Positions 52,302-59,554 of a DNA stretch of 64,000 nt are shown in pieces; position 1 is the stretch's first letter, and each line of letters opens with the position of its first letter. Origin of the DNA: UPXZ01 sp047974405 (GTDB lineage: Bacteria > Bacteroidota > Bacteroidia > Bacteroidales > Paludibacteraceae); contig JBKECI010000018.1 of NCBI GenBank assembly GCA_047974405.1, positions 1 to 64,000 of the forward strand. The letters run 5' to 3'. Position numbers and translations under genes: made by a program. The notes beneath the pieces are model-generated. The model ran no database searches. It was not told where the DNA came from and saw only the letters and a program-made list of their open reading frames with translations.

Positions 52302-53792
52302 ATGGACAATTCTGATTTTGGGAAAATAGATTTTTCATTCCCCTTTGATGATTGTACTGAGTTTCACTCGCAAGGAAGTACAAGCGATTGTTATAAGGTA
52401 CGCATCAATGGGAAGTGGCATTTTTTGAAGCGACCCAAAAAGGAATTGAACCGCAATCCTTTTTATCTATCTGCGTTTGAGAAAGAATTTGACTTGGGTT
52501 TCAATTTGGAACACCCTAACATAGTTCGCTATATAAACAAGGGGAAAGATGAGGCAGGAACCTATTTCATTACTGAGTTTATTGATGGGCTTACATTGGA
52601 TGAGTTTATAAAACAAAATCCTGATTATTTCAAGCAAAAACAGCATGTAGAAAAATTTATCAATCAATTACTTTCTGCTGTATCGTATCTACATAGCAAA
52701 CAGATACTACACTTAGACCTCAAACCTCAGAACATTCTAATAACCCACATTGACCATCATGTGAAACTCATAGATTTGGGTTTCTCTTATTCAGACTGCC
52801 ACCAAACCCTAACGATTGGGAAGACTGATTTATATGCAGCACCTGAGCAAATCAATAATAAAAAGATAGATCAACGAACTGATATTTATGGTGTTGGTAT
52901 GATTTTGCTGTATGTCTTTACCCAAACATCAAACAAAAAATCATTATCCAAAATTCCCTCTGACTATCGACCCATTATAAGAAAATGCCTGAGTGATAGT
53001 ATTGAGGATAGATATTTTGATATTGCTACCTTAAAGAAAGATATTGCTCAATTATCTAAAAATAAATCTGTTAAATATTTGTGGTTGCTTTTGGTGGTTC
53101 TATGTGTTGGATTGTTTTTCTTAATTAAACCTTATTTTGAGAGAGAAGGAGAGGTTCAGGATGAGGCTATGGTAGTTCCTGATATAAACAATGATAGTAG
53201 CAAAGAAATAGAAGATAGTGTTAGTCAGAAGCCTACAATATCTGAGATTAGAGAAAAACCATCAGTAGCTCCAATCAGAGAAAATGAGCAGAAAGGAACT
53301 CAACTAAAAATTGAGAAAGATATATATTCTGAAGCTAAGAATGAATTTGCAGAAAAAGAAACAGCATTAAATACAGAAAGAGCACATTATCTATATCGTA
53401 AACCTAAAATTGCAAATGCTGATATGCCTACATTAATATCAGAGGTGCAAGATAGTGTGAAGAGTATTTTATATAAACCATTTTCAATAAAACTTTCTCC
53501 TGAAAATATCGCAAATGAAAATAGATTTACCTATGATGTTCACTTGAAAACAGGCAAAGTAACATCATCAGCACTAAAAATAATAACCAACTTCAAGATG
53601 GACTACTCCTTATCAGGTCAAGAAGAAGTCGACATAATGCGTTGGTGGAATACAGAAGCGAACGCATACAATGTGAGATATGTCAATTGGCTAAAAGAAT
53701 ACTGCTTAAAGCATAAAGAGGAGATAGATGCTTATATTCAAGAAAATGGGATAGCTAAGAATGAAAGACTTATGAATCTTATGGGAGAGTAA
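52302..53792 (+). CDS. Transmembrane Ser/Thr protein kinase
   Basis: 496 residues. The Hanks-type kinase domain is about 15-250: glycine loop QGSTSDCYKV, Lys43, alpha-C Glu60 or Glu62, catalytic loop HLDLKPQN with Asp139 and Asn144, metal-binding DLG at 158-160 (variant of DFG), AAPEQ near 180. The arginine of the usual HRD is leucine, as in non-RD kinases. One membrane helix (about 259-277) precedes an exported region with a Glu/Lys-rich linker and a C-terminal domain (about 370-496, NRFTYDVHLKTGKVTSSALK). An external signal could thus drive cytoplasmic phosphorylation. It is rare as cargo on an integrative element. Confidence 0.9.
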   Translation: MDNSDFGKIDFSFPFDDCTEFHSQGSTSDCYKVRINGKWHFLKRPKKELNRNPFYLSAFEKEFDLGFNLEHPNIVRYINKGKDEAGTYFITEFIDGLTLDEFIKQNPDYFKQKQHVEKFINQLLSAVSYLHSKQILHLDLKPQNILITHIDHHVKLIDLGFSYSDCHQTLTIGKTDLYAAPEQINNKKIDQRTDIYGVGMILLYVFTQTSNKKSLSKIPSDYRPIIRKCLSDSIEDRYFDIATLKKDIAQLSKNKSVKYLWLLLVVLCVGLFFLIKPYFEREGEVQDEAMVVPDINNDSSKEIEDSVSQKPTISEIREKPSVAPIRENEQKGTQLKIEKDIYSEAKNEFAEKETALNTERAHYLYRKPKIANADMPTLISEVQDSVKSILYKPFSIKLSPENIANENRFTYDVHLKTGKVTSSALKIITNFKMDYSLSGQEEVDIMRWWNTEANAYNVRYVNWLKEYCLKHKEEIDAYIQENGIAKNERLMNLMGE

Positions 53793-53815
53793 TCTTCAAG
53801 GCTGATAGTCAGATA

Positions 53816-54064
53816 CTAAAACTCAAAAATCACAGTATAAGCATCAGGGTCATCATCATTTACATTGTAGGAGAATAATTCTACTTTTCCAACTTCCACC
53901 CAATTACAAGAAAATTGAGATAAATCCTCTATGCTGCATTCAGAGTAGCTATCTAAACAATCTCCATCAAAATCCATGAGATTGAATCCATATTCAATAT
54001 CCTTTTGTTCTTTCAAAGTCTTTATGAAAGTCAATAGCCTTTGTTTTCTTGGAGGTGTACCCAT
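53816..54064 (-). CDS. Hypothetical acidic protein, 82 aa
   Basis: A small protein with a basic start (MGTPPRKQRLLTFIKTLKEQ) and an acidic remainder (FDGDCLDSYSECSIEDLSQF, NVNDDDPDAYTVIFEF). The promoter TACCTTTG on the minus strand (54088-54081) is 17 nt before the start, which supports a real gene. It converges on the kinase gene (23 nt). Function unknown; an anti-kinase or immunity-type role would be speculation. Confidence 0.55.
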   Translation of the reverse strand: MGTPPRKQRLLTFIKTLKEQKDIEYGFNLMDFDGDCLDSYSECSIEDLSQFSCNWVEVGKVELFSYNVNDDDPDAYTVIFEF

Positions 54065-54531
54065 AAATATATTTTTTGTGCAAAGGTAATTAATTTATTA
54101 AAGTTATTGGGATTATTGACTTCGGGAAAGAATTACTGACCTTATTATTCTAATATTTCATCTACAAATAGAAACAAAACCTCATTTTTAGCATTTTTAT
54201 CTCATTGAAAATCAGGGTCATACACCTCCCCAGTGCCGACTTTGCTGAAAAATAAAAATTATTTCACTGTATATCAGCCACTTATTTGTTTTCCCGAAAG
54301 AAAAATGAAATTTTTAATGATTTTATATCACGTTGATTTACAGCAACATACAGCCTCGTTAAAATATATTATATTTGTATTCTTCACAAAATGCCTATTT
54401 TTCAGCTTTTAACTACTTTATATTCAGATGCTTGGATGAGCTTGTTAAAATATATTATAATCAATGTATCTATCTGATAGTCAGATTGATACATTTGGAA
54501 AAGTCAAATTTTATTCTTATCTTTGTATTGT

Positions 54532-54629
54532 TAATTAGAACAATTGTATTTAGATAAAATTCCCTTTTATAAGAATATAGTTGTTCGGGCAGGTGGCAAA
54601 AGTGGTATTATTGAGAAGATACCTTTTTT
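54532..54629 (+). ncRNA. Candidate small RNA, about 98 nt
   Basis: Promoter TTG 54495-54497, 20 nt, TATCTTTG 54518-54525. The transcript would begin around the palindrome ATTGTT-aattag-AACAAT and end at a perfect terminator, GGTAT (54604-54608) with ATACC (54619-54623) plus six T. No credible frame inside. Size and setting recall element-encoded regulatory RNAs of Bacteroides such as RteR, but I see no sequence relation. Confidence 0.6.
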
Positions 54630-54761
54630 GATTCTCAACATCTGTTATATTGATAAATCATCCAATATATAATGTATTGTGTGCTAATTGAGCAATTGAT
54701 TAGTATAGGGAAAGGTGTGTCATGTATTGATGGTTTGAGATAAATAAATTCATACAAACAT

Positions 54762-54822
54762 ATCTTATTGGTTTTGCACAGTAGGTTCTGTGTGCAGGTT
54801 TGTTGTGCAATTCTAATAAGAT
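54762..54822 (+). promoter_or_regulatory. Structured leader element, copy 1
   Basis: A 61-nt unit closed by ATCTTATTGG (54762-54771) and CTAATAAGAT (54813-54822). It contains the conserved TGTGTGCAG (54789-54797) and two alternative helices (TTGCACA with TGTGCAA, or GCACA with TGTGC). It ends 15 nt before the 77-aa gene. Homologous to 55106-55168. Confidence 0.65.
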
Positions 54823-54837
54823 TTAAATCAAAAGAGC

Positions 54838-55071
54838 ATGTTGAAAAATGTCAAAAAAATAAGAACAATAGATTTAAATAGAGAAGTAGTGATAAATTTT
54901 ACAATTGAAGAATTATCAATTTTGGGAGATGGTATTTGGCAAGGTATTAATCACTTAGAAGAAGAAATAGAGGATTATCATCCCATACCCAACCCAAGAA
55001 GTATTTTTCTAAAGAATAGAATTGAGGAGCTAAAGAGTCTATATGAAAAAATAGGCAAAAGTAAGAGATAG
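54838..55071 (+). CDS. Hypothetical protein, 77 aa
   Basis: A charged helical protein (NREVVINFTIEELSILGDGI, then HLEEEIEDYHPIPNPRSIFL and a Lys-rich end). It is preceded by structured leader copy 1 and followed, after 121 nt containing leader copy 2, by the Rep-like gene. Probably part of the same regulated module. No family recognised. Confidence 0.55.
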   Translation: MLKNVKKIRTIDLNREVVINFTIEELSILGDGIWQGINHLEEEIEDYHPIPNPRSIFLKNRIEELKSLYEKIGKSKR

Positions 55072-55105
55072 TTTACAATTCCATAATTAAATTAAAAATC
55101 AATAT

Positions 55106-55168
55106 GCCTTATTGGTTTTGTATAGAGAACTTTGTGTGCAGAACTTACCTGTATCGTTCCAATAAGGC
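55106..55168 (+). promoter_or_regulatory. Structured leader element, copy 2
   Basis: A 63-nt unit closed by GCCTTATTGG (55106-55115) and CCAATAAGGC (55159-55168), extendable to 12 bp. TGTGTGCAG (55133-55141) lies at the same offset (27 nt) as in copy 1. Stem bases differ from copy 1 in a compensating way (G-C to A-U, C-G to U-A). It ends 24 nt before the 262-aa gene. Confidence 0.7.
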
Positions 55169-55192
55169 ATTAACAATTAAAATAAAATAAAT

Positions 55193-55981
55193 ATGAGTAA
55201 ATATAACTTAGGAGGTCAGATATCTGATTTGACAGTGATTAAAGATTCATTGTTGTTCAAAGTATTGGTAAAATTAGTTGCAAAACAAGAAAGAGCTGTT
55301 AAAAATGGCTCTGATACATTTGCCTATTCATTGAATGAGTTTAGGCTTGATTTACAGATTGGTAAAGCTACCTTAGTTCGCAAATTTGAAAAATTGGAAC
55401 AGCTTGCTTATTTGGAAGTTATTAAAAATATAGCTGTTCCTGAGGGTAGAAAGCAATCCCATTATTTGAAAACTGATTATAAAGTTAATTTGGTTGCTAT
55501 TAATGCTTTAATACAAGACTTAACCCTATTAAGCCAAATAGAGAGGGTTGAGCATATTAATACAATGCTTTGTGTGATGACACCTAAATCCTTATATAGT
55601 ATTAAGGGAATTTTTCAGGTTAAGGAAGAACCTGTAAAGCAAGAAAAGGTTAATGATACGCCTAAAAAGGATAGTGTGAAACAGGAAATATTAGAACTTA
55701 ATCCTGTTAAAGTTAAAACTCCCATCTATGCAGATTTCATTAAGAAATTTCCATCAGGGACACTAAAAAAAGAGGCAGAAGTGATAATGATGGATATATT
55801 AAATCAAGATGAATCAATGAAAACAGTTGAATACCTTTGTGATAAAGATGAAAATGGGAAAGATGGGTGGGACAAACTGAAAAAGGCAGATAAAAAGTAT
55901 TTTCCTACTATAAGAGATTTCATTTGGAATAATTTTAGTTTTTCAGAATACTTTGCTAAACAAGAGAGAATGGTGTCCTAA
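55193..55981 (+). CDS. Winged-helix, replication-initiator-like protein (paralogue of 42259-43179)
   Basis: 262 residues. The N-terminal domain (about 10-110) aligns by eye with the 306-aa protein at the other end of the element: DLTVIKDSLLFKVLVKLVAK, FAYSLNEFRLDLQIGKATLV, RKFEKLEQLAYLEVIKN. A Lys/Glu/Pro-rich linker (about 145-175) leads to a different C-terminal domain (YADFIKKFPSGTLKKEAEVI). It may start replication of the excised circle or act as a regulator. A GGTGTCC/GGACACC hairpin spans its stop codon. Confidence 0.6.
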   Translation: MSKYNLGGQISDLTVIKDSLLFKVLVKLVAKQERAVKNGSDTFAYSLNEFRLDLQIGKATLVRKFEKLEQLAYLEVIKNIAVPEGRKQSHYLKTDYKVNLVAINALIQDLTLLSQIERVEHINTMLCVMTPKSLYSIKGIFQVKEEPVKQEKVNDTPKKDSVKQEILELNPVKVKTPIYADFIKKFPSGTLKKEAEVIMMDILNQDESMKTVEYLCDKDENGKDGWDKLKKADKKYFPTIRDFIWNNFSFSEYFAKQERMVS

Positions 55982-56031
55982 TTTGGGACACCTATATACA
56001 AAATTTCATAATCATCTGAAAAACAACAAAT

Positions 56032-56667
56032 ATGATAGTGGAAACAATGACAAGCACTGAAATGTACAAAGAAATAATGAGGGATTATGATGATGTATGC
56101 AGATATATTGAAGCCAATACAGCAAAGTATATCAGGGCTGCAAGGAAATCAAATATATATCCCAAAAAATTTGACATTCCTATCAAATACAAAAGCAAAC
56201 ATAATAATCAATTCTATGCCTTTGTGGAGTGTCGCAACAAAAAGATGGCTAAAAATAGAGAATTGTTGTTTACAATAATTGCAACTTTCAATCAAAGAAA
56301 TGCCACAGCAATAATAATGATTCCAATGAGAAGTCATTTATTTGAAAAACATTCAATCATCATCTATACTTCTCATCTGTTCAAAAGATATAGAGAAAGA
56401 TTTTTGGGAGATTATTCAATCTCAAATTGGGAGCTAATTTCCTGTTATGTGAAAAATAATCCTCAAAGTCTTTGTTATCCCAATCCATCTGAAAGGTATG
56501 GGGAAAATGCTATTGCATCTACCATCAATCAGGGGATTTTGTTTGGAGTGAGAGAGGAAAAGGCTACTATCTTTAAGACTTTTTTGAATAAAGAGAAGTT
56601 GTATGCAAATCAACTTTCTTTAGATAGAACAATTGAATTTAATGCTTTTCTAAAAAATATTGCGTAG
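56032..56667 (+). CDS. Hypothetical protein, 211 aa
   Basis: A cytosolic basic protein. Residues about 35-100 contain IPIKYKSKHNNQFYAFVECR and RNATAIIMIPMRSHLFEKHS; the conserved-looking centre SHLFKRYRERFLGDY near 117 recalls small conserved proteins of Bacteroidetes elements. No nuclease or relaxase motif is evident. It is the last gene before the right repeat, 50 nt after the Rep-like gene and probably co-transcribed. Function unknown. Confidence 0.55.
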   Translation: MIVETMTSTEMYKEIMRDYDDVCRYIEANTAKYIRAARKSNIYPKKFDIPIKYKSKHNNQFYAFVECRNKKMAKNRELLFTIIATFNQRNATAIIMIPMRSHLFEKHSIIIYTSHLFKRYRERFLGDYSISNWELISCYVKNNPQSLCYPNPSERYGENAIASTINQGILFGVREEKATIFKTFLNKEKLYANQLSLDRTIEFNAFLKNIA

Positions 56668-56732
56668 TTTTGTACTCAGAATTAGAAGGGTCTTTTTATC
56701 AATTACGAATGGTTGTCATATTGCTTTTTATA

Positions 56733-56762
56733 GCCTTTTATAGCCAAATTAGCAACCCTTAA
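56733..56762 (+). repeat. attR candidate
   Basis: GCCTTTTATAG (56733-56743), 8 nt CCAAATTA, GCAACCCTTAA (56752-56762): 25 of 30 positions equal attL. TTTTATAGCC is repeated in tandem just at its left edge. The following 288 nt to bcp (56763-57050) hold no gene, only an ACTATTT...AAATAGT hairpin near 57003-57030 that may end bcp. Confidence 0.75.
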
Positions 56763-57050
56763 ATGGCATAAAAAGAGGCAATAATACCTGTAACTGATTG
56801 ATTGTTAGGCTTAGTTGTTTTTCTTTAATGAAAAATAATAGTGTTAGGGTTTGGTAAAGTTACCTGTTTTTACCGACTTATAGGTAAACCAAACGAATAA
56901 TTTATAGTGTTAATCGGTGATTTACTTTGCTTTTGATAGCACAAGGTATGGGGTACGAACTTGCTCCGGTGGGAGGGTTAAACTTTTTTTACAGCTTTAT
57001 ACGACTATTTTTCAAAAAAAAACAAATAGTGTCTCCAAATACAGGAAACT

Positions 57051-57515
57051 CTATTCCTCTTTTCCTAATATTTGTAGGGCATGGGTCTTTGTCTTTATCT
57101 GCTTGGGAGAAAATATTTTTTCTATAACACCATGTTCATTAATAATATAGGTTGTTCTAAACATTCCCATATATTTGCGTCCGTACATTGATTTTTCACC
57201 CCAAGTACCGAACTGTTCCGAGAGATTTTTGTCGGTATCAGCTATTAAATCGAACGGTAATTCATATTTCTGGATGAATTTTTGATGCGATGTTTCCGAA
57301 TCGGCGCTTACTCCGACCACTTCGTATCCTTTTTGCTGCAAATCGTTGTATTCGTCCCGCAGGCTGCATGCTTCCGCAGTACATCCCGATGTGTTGTCTT
57401 TCGGATAAAAATATAGTATGATTTTTTTACCCTTGTAATCTGAAATTTTTATCTCTTTCCCGTGCTGGTCTTTTCCTAATACGTCGGGAGCTTTGTCCCC
57501 AAGTTGCAATGCCAT
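57051..57515 (-). CDS. bcp: Thioredoxin-dependent peroxiredoxin Bcp
   Basis: 154 residues. AhpC/TSA fold with LGDKAPDVLGKDQHGKEIKI, IILYFYPKDNTSGCTAEACS near 31 containing the peroxidatic cysteine (GCT) and resolving cysteine five residues on (C-x4-C), and VVGVSADSETSHQKFIQKY near 67. It reduces hydroperoxides with thioredoxin. First chromosomal gene right of the element. Confidence 0.95.
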   Translation of the reverse strand: MALQLGDKAPDVLGKDQHGKEIKISDYKGKKIILYFYPKDNTSGCTAEACSLRDEYNDLQQKGYEVVGVSADSETSHQKFIQKYELPFDLIADTDKNLSEQFGTWGEKSMYGRKYMGMFRTTYIINEHGVIEKIFSPKQIKTKTHALQILGKEE

Positions 57516-57603
57516 TTTATAGATTTTTTTATTATTTATTGTACTCGTGTTTTTATCTAAAATTTATTTTGCTTTTTTCAAATATATTCTTTCTGCTACG
57601 CTA

Positions 57604-58386
57604 CTACAAAATGGAGTCTTTTTCTGTCGTGTACGCCGGTTTACTTGACGAAAAGGAGTCGGTTGTTTCGACAGAGTCTGTAGCAATGGGAGTTATCTGG
57701 TTTTTTTGCAGATTATTGCATCCTCTTACAAATATGAGCCACAACAAAACACCCAGCAGCAGAAACCACAAAAACCATTTCAACCAGTTTTTATTACTCG
57801 ATCTCGGCTCTTTTACAAATGCTTGTGTAGTTTTTGGGTGGGTAAGAGGTTTTTCCTGTAGGGTATCTGCAAAAAACATGTCGGCATTGACACCGGCGGG
57901 AAATGCAGCAATTATACCGGATTTGTTTTCAAGCAAGTTCGACCTCAGGTTGGCAAATGTCCAATTTTTGCTTTTGCTCCATCGAACCAAATAGCCTAAT
58001 ATCAAAGGAGTTGATACAGACAACAATGTTTGCGCCTTATCTGCCGGCATTCCAGAAACTACAACCACGGCAGCTATAACAGTCTCTTTTTTGTTTTCAA
58101 AAATACTATTTATCAGGTGTTTTCCTTTTTCTGCCGTATCTTCAACATGTAGATTATCTGTATCTATTTCGTCTCTTTTGTTGCCTGCAAAATTTGTGAG
58201 AAGTTGTATCAATGTTTTATTTGATAAAATATTGTCATTTGCTGATATTCTTGCCAAAATCATCGGTGTTATTACATCTATCCCAGCCTTTACAGCGCTG
58301 GTTTCGATATGGGTCAGTTTACCGATGGTATCAACAGCTTGCTTACTTGTGGCGTTGTTCAAAATCTTTATCAAATCTGTTGTCAT
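57604..58386 (-). CDS. DUF937 domain protein with C-terminal membrane segment
   Basis: 260 residues. The N-terminal 165 or so residues are a helical DUF937-type region (SAVKAGIDVITPMILARISA; KKETVIAAVVVVSGMPADKA). A basic linker leads to one membrane helix (about 205-225, WFLWFLLLGVLLWLIFV) and a short Ser/Thr-rich tail. In many Bacteroidetes homologues an OmpA-like domain follows; here the protein ends soon after the helix. Function unknown. Confidence 0.7.
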   Translation of the reverse strand: MTTDLIKILNNATSKQAVDTIGKLTHIETSAVKAGIDVITPMILARISANDNILSNKTLIQLLTNFAGNKRDEIDTDNLHVEDTAEKGKHLINSIFENKKETVIAAVVVVSGMPADKAQTLLSVSTPLILGYLVRWSKSKNWTFANLRSNLLENKSGIIAAFPAGVNADMFFADTLQEKPLTHPKTTQAFVKEPRSSNKNWLKWFLWFLLLGVLLWLIFVRGCNNLQKNQITPIATDSVETTDSFSSSKPAYTTEKDSIL

Positions 58387-58688
58387 AGATTTTTTTGTAT
58401 TAAAATTTTATTATATCTCCGTACGTGCGTTAAAACCTGCTTATTTTATGAAAACAAACAAAAAGTTTATTTTGTTTTTGTGACATACCAAAGAATTTTA
58501 TTTTTGAATATTGTTACCCGATTAAATATTTTCTCCATTTTAACAATTTGATTGTACTATTTATTTTTTTGGTTCGTTATTTTATACAATACTCACGTTT
58601 GCAATTTTGTTTTTTTTTGAGAACTCACAAACTTAAAGTATATTTGCAGTTTGTATTTATTTTGTATATTCCGTTGTTGCATAACGAT

Positions 58689-59282
58689 ATGATTGATTAT
58701 ATAATAGGAGAAATCACAGAACTCACCCCTACCAATGTCGTGGTTGAAAGCAGTGGCATAGGATATTTTATCAATATCCCTTTAACTGTATATACAGCAT
58801 TGTCTGATAAAAAATCGGTAAAAATTTTCGTTTACGAAGTAATTCGTGAAGATGCCCATGTGTTATTTGGATTTTTGACCCAAGAAGAGCGTCACTTGTT
58901 TTTACTGCTAATTTCGGTATCGGGAGTCGGAGCAAACACCGCTCGCGTAATTATGTCTTCTTATTCGGTAAAGGAACTACACGATGTGATAGCAACAGGC
59001 AATGCGGCAGGTTTGAGTAGTGTAAAAGGGATTGGAGCAAAAACAGCTCAAAGAATTATCGTAGATTTGAAAGATAAAATATTGAAGATAGGGACGGTTG
59101 ATGCAAGCAACCTGCCGATGTCAGCCTTTGAAAATGCAAGCGTACGAGAAGAAACCTTGTCGGCTTTGCTTATGTTGGGGTATTCGCAAGCCGCTTCGCA
59201 AAAAGTGATTGACAAAATATTAAAGAGTGAACCCACTTTCAAAGTAGAACAGGTTATCAAATCGGCATTGAAAATGTTGTAG
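58689..59282 (+). CDS. ruvA: Holliday junction branch migration protein RuvA
   Basis: From ATG 58689, 197 residues (the frame extends upstream through an untranslated hydrophobic stretch). The OB domain opens MIDYIIGEITELTPTNVVVE; helix-hairpin-helix motifs include LLISVSGVGANTARVIMSSY near 75 and LSSVKGIGAKTAQRIIVDLK near 106. The C-terminal domain III is AREETLSALLMLGYS-like. RuvA holds the four-way junction for RuvB. The next gene is sprA, a common Bacteroidetes order. Confidence 0.96.
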   Translation: MIDYIIGEITELTPTNVVVESSGIGYFINIPLTVYTALSDKKSVKIFVYEVIREDAHVLFGFLTQEERHLFLLLISVSGVGANTARVIMSSYSVKELHDVIATGNAAGLSSVKGIGAKTAQRIIVDLKDKILKIGTVDASNLPMSAFENASVREETLSALLMLGYSQAASQKVIDKILKSEPTFKVEQVIKSALKML

Positions 59283-59554
59283 AGAAAGCATCTTAAACAA
59301 AATATTTTCATTTGTCTTCTTTTTTATATGGAGACACATTACCAAATCAATTCATCGTGGCAAACAGAAAATACGACATCGGGTAGCATAAAAAATAATT
59401 TTATATTTTTCAGAGATAATTTTGTCAGATAAATAAACCTGATGACTGATGAGTAAATTCTTATTACTACTACTTATCAATAATTTGATAATAATTTTAT
59501 AATTTACCACTACCAGCTTAAAAACTATGTAAGCGGTAAAGACGACCTCTAAAT

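Larger units (their letters stand above)
54065..54837. other. 773-nt regulatory region without protein genes
   Basis: It contains a 16-bp direct repeat GTTAAAATATATTATA (54358-54373 and 54444-54459), an imperfect palindrome GTATC...GATAC (54466-54492), the small-RNA candidate 54532-54629 and the hairpin leader 54762-54822. Open frames here are short and compositionally random. An origin or transfer site is possible but not shown. Confidence 0.5.
39913..56762. mobile_element. 16.8-kb integrative element with kinase and envelope-protein cargo
   Basis: The borders are the imperfect direct repeats 39913-39942 and 56733-56762. The tyrosine integrase gene starts 47 nt inside the left repeat, and the interior is by eye more AT-rich than the flanks. 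It carries integrase, excisionase-like HTH, serine recombinase, two related winged-helix proteins, many small genes and a kinase/envelope cargo. I found no relaxase, coupling protein or Tra genes, so transfer would need help or occur by other means. It is inserted between tex and bcp. The exact ends depend on the repeat being the true att core. Confidence 0.82.

Noticed and set aside
54100..54360. Possible oriT or degenerate gene in the gap after the 82-aa gene
   Set aside because: I see neither a relaxase gene in the element nor a convincing nic-like site or broken frame; only short repeats.
39913..56762. CRISPR array or phage interpretation of the element repeats
   Set aside because: Repeats are few, unequally spaced and sit at promoters or ends. 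There are no capsid, terminase or cas genes.
56940..56990. tRNA-like GGTACGAACTTGC stretch right of attR
   Set aside because: No cloverleaf can be formed, and no tRNA gene is disrupted at either border.
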